Counted from the stretch's first letter, positions 45,993-58,490 are shown. The stretch: DNA of 64,000 nt from Microdochium bolleyi (GCA_001566295.1 KQ964249.1:434001-498000); one strand, 5' to 3'. Notes: generated by a model from the sequence alone, not told the origin. Made by a program: numbers and translations.

Positions 45993-47598
45993 GAGAATAC
46001 AGTGTACCTAGTATCATGTAGACATAAATGTACAGACTTTTCGAACAGACCGGGTTTGATGTTGATTGTCCGCCTCGACTGTGTGCGTCTGGTTGGACTT
46101 CCCGTCATGATTCGGATATCCTGCCCGACGATGTTGGCAGATTCTGCCTTGTATCGTATATGCGACCTGAACCAGGACCCTTGGGACAATGCCGTCGGCT
46201 GCCTCACCAGATATTCATTATATGGATACGCTACTCACTGAGAACCTGATCTTTACTAGCAGGAAGCGAGCCAAAGGCAAGTTGCGATCGCCGAGGATCA
46301 GCACCGCTAAGTACTGTAAGCTTTGTTCTTACCCACAGGAAAGCTTTTTTATTTTTATTCTTTCTCTCTCCGATGTCTCTACAGTTTCCATCTCTTGCAA
46401 GAGAGGGTGACCAACGTTGACGACTAACACGAATCCTGCGGAGTAACTTTAACGGAAGTCTGGCTTACCATATACAGTCTGCACAATGTGAATCGGTCGT
46501 CCACATAGGAGTAAGCCAGGCAGGATAAGCTTATCAACAACCTCCGTTTGATGGGTCGATGGGTCGATGCTCCCGTTTGGTCGGAGCCGGGGGGGGGGGG
46601 ACCCTTGTCGTGTGTCCGGCTAATCGGCCACGGGCTGTCTCCGCTGGGGACCTGCGGGTGCAGGCGTCCACGACGGGAGCTGTCAGGCCTAACCTTCTTT
46701 TCCTTTTTCTTCTGTATGGATCATGTGTTCAAAAGTGTTACTTTGCGAATCGGGTGGTCCCAAGTGATTGCCGCCGCTGCAGCTTTGCAGCTCGGGATAC
46801 ATTGACTCTGTACGGAGTAGTGCCGTACGCTATCGATGCGTGGAAGCAAAGCAGTCCAACCTTGGCAGGACCTCGTGCAAGGGCAACACAGACCCATGGC
46901 AGCACTTGGAAGAAGCACGCTAGGGGTCTTGGCATACGTCGTCTGCCGCCGCAAGCTGCGCAAGCGCGTCTCCAACGCCTCGAGCTTGGGGTTGGCCTTG
47001 GAAAGGAGCATTCAGACTAACGCATGTCAAGGCATCACCACTGCTCTCCAGGTCGCAATTGGCAGGAGGAGAGGGGAGAGTCGAGTGCAGCCCGGGGGGC
47101 CTCCAAGTCAGCGCACAGACATGCTGAGGCCGCTGGGCATGCTGTTCCTGGCTGGGGCGGCACCGAGTCTCAGCCGTCCTCCCTGCATCGTGAGAGGCGC
47201 CGCGGCCAATGGCGGGCGCGGTGTCACCAAGCCAACGGGCCCCAGCCCCGCTTTAAAGTAGAGATTCCCATGCATGTGCGCATCCCATTCCTCGCCCGCC
47301 GCCCGTGTCCCCGGCATGGCGTCCTGTCAAGCTCTCGAGGTCAGCCTTGCGCCGACGTGCGTTACTCTGTAGACGTATTATCTAAGATTCGCGGGAGGCC
47401 CCCCCAAGTCGTCGCGCCATCTGCCTCTCCCTCATTTCCTCATACTCAGTCCTCCGTCCATCGTCCACGGGACACCCCAAGCGTCAGCGTTCAGCGTCCA
47501 CAGCTGACGCCCATACCATCACCACCAGCCTCCAGGTCTCTTGGTCTCCACCAACAAACACATCAGCAGGCTCCCATCTACACGACTGAGGAAGCATC
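45993..47598. other. Intergenic region between rhomboid and PhoD-like genes
   Basis: About 1.6 kb with no supported gene. It holds three tandem GATGGGTC-like units at about 46549-46568 and a G12 tract at 46589-46600. The last 250 bases before 47599 are C/A-rich leader of the phosphatase gene. Confidence 0.5.
46589..46600. repeat. G12 homopolymer
   Basis: Twelve consecutive G on the plus strand, just right of the tandem GATGGGTC-like units. Intergenic. Confidence 0.9.
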
Positions 47599-50256
47599 AT
47601 GTCTGGCGACAAGCCTCCCCCCGATGTCCGGCCTGGCCAAGGCGAGATCCACGTAAACCACGAGGCCCAGCCCACCAACCCGCATGCCTCGGCCAGCCAG
47701 TGGCGCCACCAGGAGTCCTCTGCCTTCGCCCGCGCCGCCGTCCCCCATGATGCCCATGGCGCGACCGCCGACGTCGACGACAAGGGGCACCCCGCCAACG
47801 GCACCGACAGCTTCCGCCCTGTCACAATAGGCGCCGCGAACGGCGCCTCAGGCAGCGGTGCGCCGGCCGCCGATGGCAAGGAGATCATCTGCGGTCCCAT
47901 CCTCAACTACCGTCGCATGGAGGGACACGTCTGGTACGGCAGCGTCCTCGTCGTCACCCAGGGCGGTGGCAGGACCCAGAACTTCAAGCCTGTCCTGAGC
48001 CTGGGGCGCATCGACATTGCCTCGGACCAGGCTGGCCTCGTCCAGGACCCGGCTGCTGCCACCAGCACCGCCGACGACCCTGCGCAGATCAGGAGCGACC
48101 ATGGCGTCAAGATCGATGGCATCTGCCTGTACTCGGACCCCCGTGCGACCTTCTGGGCTTTCGCCATCGCTTGCGACATGGCCGAGGTCGAGACAAAGTG
48201 GGCGTACTCGGTCTCCGACGTCCACTACAAGAGTTCCACCCAGGTCGCGACCAACTTCTTCTTCATCCCGGCTGTCAACGAGTCCATGCGCATCATGTTC
48301 CACTCCTGTAACGGCTTCAGCGTGGGCACCGACGAGGACGCCTGGAGCGGCGCTGCGCTGTGGAACGACGTGCTGCGCAGCCACGCGCGGGCGCCCTTCC
48401 ACGTCATGCTCGGCGGTGGTGATCAGATCTACAACGACGGCATCCGTGTCAACGGCCCTCTGAGGGAGTGGACCGACATCAGCAACCCGAAAAAGCGGCG
48501 CGACTTCCCGTTCCCCGAGTCCCTGCGCGAGGCGTGTGACGACTACTACCTGAACAACTACCTCAGGTGGTACTCGACGGAGCCTTTCGCACAAGCCAAC
48601 GGCCAGATCCCAGCGCTCAACATCTGGGATGACCACGACATCATCGACGGTTTCGGCTCCTACGTCAACGACTTCATGATGTGTGACGTGTTCCGCGGCA
48701 TCGGCGGTGTCGCGCACAAGTACTACATGCTGTTCCAGCACCACATGGCCCCGCCACCATCGACGTACACGACCGATGCGCCGCAGACCGTCTCGGGCAC
48801 CGACCAGGGCGTGGACCGGGAGCAGCTCAAGGACACATTCGTCGGTCCCCAGGACGCCTGGGATCCCAGCTACATTGTCGGCACGCGCGCTGGTCCGTAC
48901 GTCGCCGAGCATTCGATGAACCTGTTCAACAAGCTGGGCGCCCGCATCGCCATGATTGGTATCGATGCTCGCACGGAGCGCACCCGCCACCAGGTCAACT
49001 ACCCAGAGACATACGACCTGATCTTCAACCGGCTCAGGGACGAGCTAAACCGGGCTGCCGAGGCCGGCACGCCCTACCGGCACTTGATTGTGCTTCTTGG
49101 TATCCCGATCGCGTATCCAGTGAGTATAAGAGAATCGGCCCCTGCAGGAGGGTCCACCGTGCTAACGTTACTATAGCGTCTCACATGGCTCGAGAACGTG
49201 TTCTCTAGTCCCGTGATTGCGCCGATCAAGTTCCTCAACCGTCGCTTCGGATTTGGTGAGTGATTTCAGCTGGTGATGAGCGGATCCCAGATCTTTCAGC
49301 TAACGGCATTTTCTCCCACAGGTGGAAGCGCTTTCAACAAGTTCGACGGCAGCATCGATCTGCTTGACGACCTCGACGATCATTACACGGCCCGGACGCA
49401 CAAGAAGGAACGCAACGCACTCCTGCACCGCCTGCAGGGGATGTGCGGGGAACACAATATCCGCACGACCATCCTCGGTGGCGACGTCCACTTGGCGGCA
49501 TTCGGCCGCTTCTACTCGAACCCCAACCTCGGCATCCCCGTCGAGGAAGACCACCGATACATGGTCAACGTGATCTCGTCGGCGATCGTCAACAAGCCGC
49601 CGCCGGGCGCGGTCGCGAACCTGCTTGCGAGCCGCAACAAGATCCACCACCTCGACAAGAACACCGACGAGACGCTGATGAACCTGTTCGACAAGGACCC
49701 CGGCGAGAGCAGCAAGACGAGGGACTCGAACCACTGCACGATGCCGAGCCGCAACTACGCCGTCATCACCGAGAACTCCCCGAACAACCAGCCGATCACG
49801 ACCGCGAATGGCGCAGCCACGAGCGGTGCCGTCAATGGGGGCGCTGCCGCGGCGCAGCAGCACGCCAACGGCACCAACGGCGTCGACGGCAGCGCTGCAG
49901 ACCACCACACCTTCAAAGGCCGCAACGGGCACTCGTTCCTGCACGCTGGCGAGGACGGCGCGGGCACGAAGCACAAGGCCGCCAACACGGAGCTGCACGG
50001 CAAGAGCAACGACGGGTCCCTGGACTGCTGTATCCGCGTCGAGATCGACCAGCACGACCGCGAGGGCAAGACGCAGCCGTACGGCGTGACGATCCCGGCG
50101 CTCAACTTCGAGCCGGGCAAGTACGGCAGCCACCAGCACCACCTGCCCGCGCTGCACCGGCACCGCAGCCGACCTGACACGAGGGCCAGCGGGGCGCCGT
50201 CCACCATCCCGGCGTCGACGCGCCCGGCTTCCACGAGAACCGCGCCAGCGCACTAG
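47599..50256 (+). CDS. PhoD-like phosphatase / metallophosphoesterase, intracellular type
   Basis: A putative phosphatase with a PhoD-like metal centre. Exons 47599-49119, 49177-49255, 49322-50256; 844 residues. There is no signal peptide; the first 95 residues are disordered. Metal-site motifs in order: MLGGGDQIYNDGIRV (Asp275), LNIWDDHDIIDGFGSYV (343-353), LGARIAMIGIDARTERTRHQV, and GGDVHLAAFGRF after the third exon starts. These are the conserved fungal PhoD-like positions and all seem present. A linker rich in Ala/Asn/Gly (about 700-740) precedes the conserved end IDQHDREGKTQPYGVTIPALNF. The last 45 residues are Thr/Pro/Arg-rich, and a more protein-like frame opens alongside (see findings). 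Substrate unknown. Confidence 0.92.
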
Positions 50257-51898
50257 AGGAGGCTCTGGCGCGTAAGTTCGTGGCGGCGCCGGCGGTGGTG
50301 CTGCTGCATGGGAGGCAGGAAGAACCGCCGCATGGAGCTGACGATTTTAGAGATGGAGAAGAGCCAGGAGAAGGAATAAGAAATGATCATGTAATGAGGG
50401 GGCTAAGGAGACAGTGGCAGGGAGACATGTAGAAGACGACGCAACGTGGGGACGTTTTGTGACGAATGGTTTATTCTCCGTTTAAAGGGCCCAGCAGATT
50501 TAATAGAATACCCCTGTTTTATCGAAGTGTATAATCGCAAAGAGGACAGGCGCCCACCCCTCCAGCAGTTGAGAGCCGAGCCGAATGTCATCCAGCAAGG
50601 GCAACGAAGCACTATTTCGTGGCAAGTGCTTTCATGCCACACTTGTGACGGACCATAGCAGACATATGAACATGGAGACGTCACAGGGTCAATTTGTGTA
50701 CACTGGTGGTGGTGTTCTTTGCCGCTGATACGCGCGCCTCATCATAATGTACCTGATATCCTAACCCGAAGTGGCCGAGAGGGGGGGGGGGTGGTAGGCC
50801 GGTTGCGGCGGATGTAAATATTGTTCTGGAAGGATGCCCAAGTGGATGATGCTCGGTCGCGCAAACGCTAGCGTTCCTAGCAGGATGGGCTTTTTAGACA
50901 GAGAGGCTCATGATCATAACCCGACGCTGGCCAGGTGCGATGTTGCTATGGGCTCTGTCAAGGAGCGTCCAGGCGGCACGGCATCGGCACAGGGCAGACG
51001 GAGGGTGGGCCGGCAGCGGCAAAGTGTGGGGCAGCTTTGGTGTCTCCATCTTTGAAGTGCAAGTGGTTGCTTGTCCGGTGTCGCCCTCCAAGGGTTTTTG
51101 ATACATGCCCTACCTTAAGGTACGACATGGAGACGGTTGAGGGAGACGTTACAAGAGCAAGAGGAGGGATGAATAAGTCTTGCCAGCATACTGGGCCATC
51201 GGTCTCCCTGCGATGTCATGCAGGGACGTTGTGCAGGAGAAATGGGGTGGACGAGCAGATGCAGTGGTAAAATAGACACTGGCTGACGCCATGCGTACGC
51301 ACGTCTCAGGAACATGTCTACTGTGAGGCGCCGGGCCCTAACTGTTGTCGCGGAGGACAGACATCCAGCAATACGAAGTCAGGCAGCCGACTCCCGGATG
51401 GTGCTCTTGGGTGATATGCTCCGCCGCTCCACCCATTTTAGCTCACCATCAAACCCCCACTTTCTGAACCCCAAGTCCAGCCCCGCACTGCTCCTGTGCC
51501 GCGACAAAGCGAGGCGTCGTCTCCACATTGTCCTCCCTCGACGTGCATCACTGCTGCTGCAGGGCACATATCAGTTGGAGTCGGGAGGTTGCTGCAGCAA
51601 GATAAGCCGAGAGAAAGCAAGAAACAGGGCAAGATTTGCATCTCTTGGGAGCGACCACGGGGAGCTGCGGTTTTCGGAGCTCCAAGCGCTTATCATTGGC
51701 TCTGTCTTTTAAGAAACAGCTTCTCCTCATCTCGGCCGCTTTGTGCCAACCACAGCTCGGTACTGCATTCTCCCCTCTCTCGTGCTCCTCGCCACAACTA
51801 CGGCTCTCTTCAGAACAATCAAGGCACGACCTGCAGCACCGTACTACCAGGACATCACAGGGCAGCGAGACAAGCTCAACTGCAACAAAGACATCGCA
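50257..51898. other. Intergenic region between PhoD-like and P5C dehydrogenase genes
   Basis: About 1.6 kb. It contains a G11 tract at 50781-50791. Several ATG-initiated frames at 51636-51898 overlap the dehydrogenase start out of frame. The region before 51899 is C/A-rich leader. No separate gene supported. Confidence 0.5.
50781..50791. repeat. G11 homopolymer
   Basis: Eleven consecutive G on the plus strand in the spacer downstream of the PhoD-like gene. Confidence 0.9.
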
Positions 51899-53887
51899 AT
51901 GGCTTCCACGAGCCGGACGGGCGGCAGCCTCGCACGCATCTGCCAGCAGCAGCAGACAAGCTCTCTTCTCACATCCAGGCTCTCGAGCCGGGCATCGCGG
52001 TCACTACGGACACCAGTCCTGGCCGCCAGCACATCACCTTCCACCACAACGAGCAGGCATAATGGCACTGCGGTCAGCGGCAGGCGGCACGGCTCCAACA
52101 TGGCCACCTTCAAGATCCCCAAGGTCCTAAACGAGCCCAACGTGAGTTTCCAGCTAAGATATCACCAGCCTCGCGGGCGCGTATAAAAGCCAGACATGCT
52201 GACGAGAATACTTTTTACAGCACCACTACAACAAGGGCTCAGAGCAGAGGGCCGGCCTTCTCTCGGCGGTCGAGTCCATGGTGAGCAGAGGTCCCGTCGA
52301 GGTTCCTCTGTACGTCGGTGGCAAGGAGGTAAGCAAGCTCATAGCCATGTACTGGCTCGGCTCCATCTACTGACACGCCGCAAACAGGTCAAGACGAGCC
52401 AGACCGCGACCCAGAAGAACCCGTCAGACCACTCCGCGACGCTGGCGACATACTCGCTCGCGAGCCCCGAGCACGTCGACACGGCCATCGAGGCCGCCCT
52501 GGCCGCCAAGCCGGCCTGGGAGTCTCTCCCCTTTGCCGACCGCGCCGCAGTGTTCCTCAAGGCCGCCGACCTCGTGGCGACAAAGTACCGCTACGAGATC
52601 ATGGCGGCCACCATGCTCGGCCAGGGCAAGAACGCATGGCAGGCCGAGATCGACTCAGCCGCCGAGCTCGTTGACTTCCTGCGCTTCAACGTCCAGTACG
52701 CCGAGGAGCTCATGGCCCAGCAGCCCGCGCACAACAGCCCGGGCGTGTGGAACCGCGTCGAGTACAGGCCCCTCGAGGGCTTCGTGTACGCCGTCTCGCC
52801 GTTCAACTTCACCGCCATCGCGGGCAACCTCGCCGGTGCGCCAGCCCTGCTGGGCAACGTGGTTGTTTGGAAACCCTCGGACTCGGCGATCCTCTCCAAC
52901 TGGCTGCTCCTGCAGATCCTGCATGAGGCCGGCCTGCCCAAGAATGTGATTCAGTTCGTCCCCGGCAACCCCGTCGAGGTGACCAAGCAGGTCCTCGCGC
53001 ACAAGCAGTTCGCCGCCCTGCACTACACGGGCAGCACGGGCGTGTTCCGCGAGCTGTACGGCAAGATCGGCCAGGCCACCGCCGAGGGCCGGTACGGCGG
53101 CTACCCGCGCATCGTGGGCGAGACGGGCGGCAAGAACTTCCACCTGATCCACGCCTCGGCGGACATTGACAACGCCGTGATCCAGACGGTGCGCGGCGCG
53201 TTCGAGTACCAGGGCCAGAAGTGCAGCGCCACGAGCCGGCTGTACGTGCCCAAGTCCCGCTGGGATGAGTTCCGCGGCAAGCTCGTCGAGGAGGTCGAGG
53301 CGCTGCAGATGGGCGAGCCGTGGCAGCCGCAGAACTTCATCGGCCCCGTGATCCACGAGCCCAGCTTCAAGAAGCTCACGGGCGTCATCGACGCCGCGGA
53401 GAGCGACTCGTCCCTCGAGCTCGTCGCGGGCGGCAAGTACGACGGCAGCAAGGGCTACTTCATCCGCCCGACCGTGTACCGCGCCGACAGCCCCTCGCAC
53501 AAGCTCTTCCGGCAGGAGCTCTTCGGCCCCGTGCTGGTCGCGTACGTCTACGACGACGCGCAGGGCAGCGAGCCCGCCTTCCTCGAGACGTGCCGCATGG
53601 TCGACTCGGCCAATGAGTACGGGCTCACGGGCGCCGTGTTCGCGACCGACAGGGCCGCGGTGCGCGTCGCCGAGGAGGCCCTGCGCAACTCGGCCGGCAA
53701 CTTCTACATCAACTGCAAGAGCACGGGCGCCGTGGTGGGACAGCAGCCGTTCGGCGGCTCGCGCGCCAGCGGCACCAACGACAAGGCCGGCAGCATGAAC
53801 CTGCTCAGCCGGTTCGTCAGCCCGCGCAGCCTGAAGGAGGAGTTTGTGCCGACGCTCAAGGTCGCCTATCCGAGCAACGAGATCTGA
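51899..53887 (+). CDS. Delta-1-pyrroline-5-carboxylate dehydrogenase, mitochondrial
   Basis: The second step of proline catabolism: oxidises glutamate-gamma-semialdehyde (from P5C) to glutamate with NAD+. Exons 51899-52141, 52221-52328, 52388-53887; 616 residues. The first 67 residues are Ser/Arg/Thr-rich with almost no acids, a plausible mitochondrial presequence; a second in-frame Met at residue 68 begins the conserved part (FKIPKVLNEPN, then HHYNKGSEQRAGL). ALDH motifs: VSPFNFTAIAGNL, GETGGKNF with general base Glu362, and EYQGQKCSATSRLYVP with catalytic Cys396. It ends with TLKVAYPSNEI. Other proline-catabolism genes are not next to it. The enzyme call is secure; which start is used is less so. 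Confidence 0.96.
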
Positions 53888-54260
53888 GCACAGAGAAGAA
53901 TGAGGCAAGAGAGAATGGAAGTGGAGAGTTAAGATGGTCGTCGTTGTGCAGGATTGTTTTTCTCAGCCATGATGAGGCGTTACCTTGGGTTTGACAAAAT
54001 AAAGATAAATTTCTGAGCATCTGGCAGTAGTGTCTGCATATCTGAAGAGTAGTGTTTCGGTGCATTCCTGTAGTTTCTTTGTTCTTGCCGTTGCACAGTA
54101 CTTTATTCATAATGCAGGACAACTTCGTGCTTTGCCACGTGCCCCGACTTATCACCTCGCACATTTGGTCGAAGTCTTCTTCATTGATTTGGCATTTTTC
54201 CTTTTTTTCCTTTTTTCATTCTTCCTGCCTGATATGAATTCACGGCTCCTGGTCCGAACA
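53888..54260. other. Convergent intergenic region
   Basis: About 370 AT-rich bases between the P5C dehydrogenase stop and the stop of the minus-strand coiled-coil gene. T-rich run near 54196-54220. Probably overlapping 3' UTRs. Confidence 0.6.
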
Positions 54261-54983
54261 TCAGAGGTGCATCCCGCCCTCATCGTCCTCGTCCCCGCCG
54301 AGACCGGGTATCTGCTCCTGTAGCCGGCGCAGCAGCTCCTCGTCGCTCAGCCCTGGACCACCCGTGCGTATCGTGCCCGTGGTGAGCGTTCCGTCCCGCC
54401 ATGCCTCGTGCTGCTGCTCAGCACCACCGCCACCACCAGTTGTCGATGTGCCGTTCGTCGTCGGAGGCGCAGTCCCGTTGACGGCCGCGCTGCTGCTCGG
54501 GGTATGTGAAGGCTGCTGAGCGGAGGACGAGGATGGTGGTGTTGATGAGGACGCCGGCATGGTCTGCGACACGACGCCTACCGCCGGGTCGTCCCGCTCG
54601 GGCAGCACCCCGGAGAGCTCGTCCCAGCTGAGCCCGCGCTCGAGCACCTCGGCCTTGATCAGGTCTATCCGCTCAAGCATGCGCGCGATGACGACCTCGT
54701 TCTCGGCGATGGCGTCGATGCAGTCCTGGTCGCCCTGCTGCTGCTGTGGTTGTGATGTCGCCGCTCCTGCTGCTGTCGTGGAGGTGGACGTGGTGTCGTT
54801 CCCTTCGCCCATGACCGGGACCAGGCCCTCGGCGTACGGCCGCAGCTCGGCGTTCGAGTAGTCGAGGTGCGCGATCGAGTTGCGCAGCTCGAAGACCTTG
54901 AGCGCGAGGTTCTCGGCCGACAGGTCCTTGAGCGCGGCGGCGAAGCGGGCGGGCGTTATGGGGGTTGTCGAGTCTGACGACAT
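54261..54983 (-). CDS. Unassigned soluble protein with N-terminal coiled-coil-type region
   Basis: I do not recognise the family. Single exon, 240 residues, start MSSDSTTPITPARFAAALK. Residues 15-50 (LKDLSAENLALKVFELRNSIAHLDYSNAEL) and 95-125 (ENEVVIARMLERIDLIKAEVLERGLSW) have heptad-like hydrophobic spacing and look like two coiled-coil helices joined by a Thr/Gln-rich loop. The C-terminal half is low-complexity Ser/Pro/Thr/Gly, then an acidic SDEELLRRLQEQIPGLGGDEDDEGGMHL tail. The helical part and regular codon use make it a real gene; a helical-hairpin subunit of a complex is only a guess. An in-frame extension upstream to 55316 is non-coding in character. Divergent from the M20 carboxypeptidase. 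Confidence 0.82.
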   Translation of the reverse strand: MSSDSTTPITPARFAAALKDLSAENLALKVFELRNSIAHLDYSNAELRPYAEGLVPVMGEGNDTTSTSTTAAGAATSQPQQQQGDQDCIDAIAENEVVIARMLERIDLIKAEVLERGLSWDELSGVLPERDDPAVGVVSQTMPASSSTPPSSSSAQQPSHTPSSSAAVNGTAPPTTNGTSTTGGGGGAEQQHEAWRDGTLTTGTIRTGGPGLSDEELLRRLQEQIPGLGGDEDDEGGMHL

Positions 54984-55693
54984 TGTGGAGTGTTTCTTTT
55001 CACGATGATTGTTGTCGAAGGGTTCCTTCCAGAATGCCGCTCGGCTCGTTGGGGGTTCTTGGGGATTTTTGGTCTGGTCGCGGCTTGTTCCGTGCAAGGG
55101 AGGTGCTCTCTGTCGGGTCGTGTTCGGCGATGGAGAAAGAAGACGGAAGCTGAGCTGGAGGGGTAGAGGTGGGGTGCGTGTTGTGTACTGTGACCGCTGT
55201 TGTTTGGACTTGGTAGATGCTGTCTTTGCAAAGGGATCAATGTCGAGCTTTGACGTGTGGCGCATACGTCTATGCAGGAGGCCTGGTGCGATGCGCGTCG
55301 GGATGCAGGTGGACATGTGAAAAGTGACGCCGTCGCAAGCTGTCGGCTGCCTGCGGGACGAGCAACGGTGGTGGGGCAGGGCAGCGGCATGCTGGGAGCT
55401 TGGGCTTAGCGGCCTTGCAGGGGTGGCTCCGGTCCCGGCGCGGCGCCGGCCTGCCCCGGAGTGTCTGGCCCAGGGCCCGGGACGGTCTTCTCTTCACCCC
55501 CAATGACCTGATAAGCCCCCCGCATCACGCGAGCGGTCCTAGATATACTGCCGTGGTCTTCCGTCGGAGCAAGGGTGTGGTCCTACTCCGACAGAGCCAT
55601 ATTTCTATGCTTGCGTTTCTTGACTTTCCTTCCCTTGTTCCGGGTCTTGTGTTTCTTGGACCACGCCAGGACCGACAACGCTCACTTGGCATA
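54984..55693. promoter_or_regulatory. Divergent upstream region of the coiled-coil protein and M20 carboxypeptidase
   Basis: About 0.7 kb between divergent starts. Pyrimidine-rich on the minus strand next to 54983. No gene or operator recognised. Confidence 0.5.
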
Positions 55694-58139
55694 ATGGTTG
55701 GGCTTTCATGGCCACAACTCGCGGCATGTGCCCTCTCCTTGTGGGCAGCCACAGGAGCCCTCGCATCACCGTCACTTGCAAGGGATCCCTCATCACTCTA
55801 TCACACTTTCGACAATCACCATGGGGGCTCCCATGCCGAGTTCAAATGCGACCTGTCGGCCCCCCTGGATCCGGCTGCGGACGGCCTCCCAACTGCCGGT
55901 GATATACTATCCGGTGACGCAGCGCTCAAGTTGCAGGTCTATCGACATGCCGAGGTCGTGAAGGTGCCCTCGGTTTCGTACGACGACAACGGCGAGCCCG
56001 GCGAGGACTCACGCTGGGAAGTGTTTCACAAGCTGCACGATGTGTTGGAGAAGCTGTATCCGAAATTGTAGGTCAACTTGCTTTGGAGGATTCCTTCGCC
56101 ATTCTTTGTATTGCTACTGTCCTGCGCCAGTGACAAAATGCAGATATCCTGACACAGTCTATGTCTCCACAGCCACGCCCGCGCCAAAAAAGAGACTGTC
56201 AACACGTTCGGTCTCGTCTTCACGCTCAAGGGCACCGACTCCAGCCTCAAGCCGCTCATGTTGACGGCGCACCAGGACGTCGTCCCTGTCGCGGACGCCT
56301 CGACGTGGAAGTACCCGCCGTTCAGCGCGCACTTTGACGGCCGCTGGCTCTGGGGCAGGGGCGCTGCTGATGGTATGTGTCTCATGCTATCCCACTCTAC
56401 CATTTGTTGTCCCTGAACCCGGCCAGGCTTGTATCCTTCCCCGATGGAGCTCACCGCGGTTTTCATCTGCTCGACCTTGCTGACCGCGCCACAAAACCAG
56501 ACAAGAACAGCCTGACAGCCCTCTTCTCCGCGCTCGAAACCCTACTCGACCAGCCCGGATGGAAACCCAGACGCGATATCGTGCTCGCGCTCGGCTTCGA
56601 CGAGGAGTGCTCTGGCAAGCGCGGGGCGGCGTACATAAGCAAGTTCCTCCTCGAGCGTTACGGCAGGGACTCGATGGCGTTCCTGCTCGACGAGGGCGGG
56701 CTTGGGCTTCGTGCGATCGGGGATGTTCTGTGTAAGTGTATTCACTCTTCCGCCATTCTTTCCCGCAGGAGCAGACAAAGTATCACTCTTTGGTGTTCTC
56801 GCTTCAGCCATGGGCATTTTCGGCTGTTTCTTTTTGCCTTTCCGCACGTGCTCATATTTGCCGCTCAAAACCTGCAGACGCCCTTCCGTCGGTCATGGAG
56901 AAGGGCCACGTCGACATATTCTTCGACCTGACAATCGCCGGCGGGCACTCGTCCATGCCCTTCCCGCACACGGGGATCGGCGTCATGTCCCGCATCGTCT
57001 CGATCCTCGAGTCCCACCCCTACACGCCGCACATTGTGCCCCAGGGCCCCGTGCACAACCACATGGTCTGCCAGGCGCGCTACTCCCCGGCATTCGACGA
57101 GGACGTCACCCGGCTGGTCCGCAAGGCTGCGGCAGCGGCGGCGGCGCGAGACGATGGTGGTGCGGCGGCAGCCCTCGCAGAGCTGGCCCGCGTGCTGGTG
57201 AACAAGGACCGCGCGACGCAGTACTCCATCACGACGTCGCAGTCGGTCGACACGTTCCACGGCGGCGTCAAGATCAACGCCATGCCCGAGCGCGTCATCG
57301 TCGGGGTCAACCACCGCATCGCGCCGCACGACAGCGTCGACGTGGTCAAGGAGAACATCCTGCGGCGGATCAGGCCCGTCGTGCGCGACTTCGGGATCAC
57401 GCTGAGGGCGTTCGAGGGGGAGCACGGCACCGAGGACCTGCTCGCCCGGATCGCGACCGATGACGACAGCTCCGAGGCGGACGGGTACGGATATGCTGGT
57501 GCTGAGATTTCCCAACGGCCGCCGGTGGACGCGATGTACGAGGTCGACTACAACGCCACGCTCGTCCTCTCGACGAGCCAGAACACGCACGTCGCTCCTG
57601 TATCCCCGAGCACACTCGACGACGATGTGTGGAATGTTTTCGCGGGCACTATCCGGCACAGCTTCGCGTTCGACAACGGCACGGTTGTGCCGGTGGGTGA
57701 GATCATGACGGGCAACACGGATACCAGGCATTATCTGGGTACGTGCCTTTTCTATTGCCTATTTCTCTTCTGCTTTCTTCTCTGTTATACTTCCCGAAAC
57801 TTACATTACACAATCCCTTGACCTTTTCCCGTTTACCACGCTGTACCTTTTGCCATTGTACGAAATATTTCCCCTCCGATGCTGACGTTCGATACAAAAT
57901 ATATAGATCTCACCCGCCACGTCTACCGCTGGGTGCCGACCCGCGATGGCGCCCGCGCGGGAGCGCACACTGTCGACGAGGGTATCGACATGCTGTCCCA
58001 CATGGAGACCGTGCAGTTCTACTACGACCTCGTGCGCAACTTTGACGCCGCCACCGACGTGGCGCGCGTCGCCGCTGGTAGCGTTAAGGAGGATGGTCGT
58101 CATCACGAGCAAGACGTTGGCGGCATGGGTGAGTTGTAG
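55694..58139 (+). CDS. Secreted M20 metallocarboxypeptidase (Gly-X carboxypeptidase / Cps1-like)
   Basis: A zinc carboxypeptidase of family M20; the yeast relative Cps1 is vacuolar. Exons: 55694-56067, 56173-56372, 56501-56731, 56878-57738, 57907-58139; 632 residues. The N-terminus MVGLSWPQLAACALSLWAATGALAS is a signal peptide or anchor. Di-zinc motifs: LMLTAHQDVVPV (zinc His), RGAADDKNSL formed across the second intron (bridging Asp), LGFDEECSGKRGA (catalytic Glu and zinc Glu), a later DEGG, and MTGNTDTRHYLDLTRHVYRW across the last intron. The lid/dimerisation domain between has GGVKINAMPERV. The ending VRNFDAATDVAR is followed by a polar tail. Each junction was fixed by frame and motif continuity. 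Conserved residues are intact. Confidence 0.94.
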
Positions 58140-58490
58140 TCAAGTTGTATCGGAGAGTACGTGGGATATGGCCAGTTGCACCTACGTGGGTTCTCGTGGA
58201 GGAACTGGCCGCGGGGAGAATCTGTAGCGCAGGTGGTCGTCTGTATCACTGTTGTGGAGCACATGTTGGACACCAGATGTAGGCGATAGAGATCTTGCAC
58301 AAAGACATTCTCGGGACGCTGGACGATTCTTTGGTGCTTGTTATACAGTTTTGATTCTCGCACACGAATTTCCTTTGTGCGACCGTAACGTGAACAGTGA
58401 TACAGATAACGCCAACAATAGACACACAAACCCCACGTGAATCAGCCCCATCTGTACTCCTTTTTACATATTCGGATCCGCAGAGTCCTT
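58140..58490. other. Convergent intergenic region between M20 carboxypeptidase and DUF1295 gene
   Basis: About 350 bases of likely 3' UTR from both sides. No gene seen. Confidence 0.6.
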
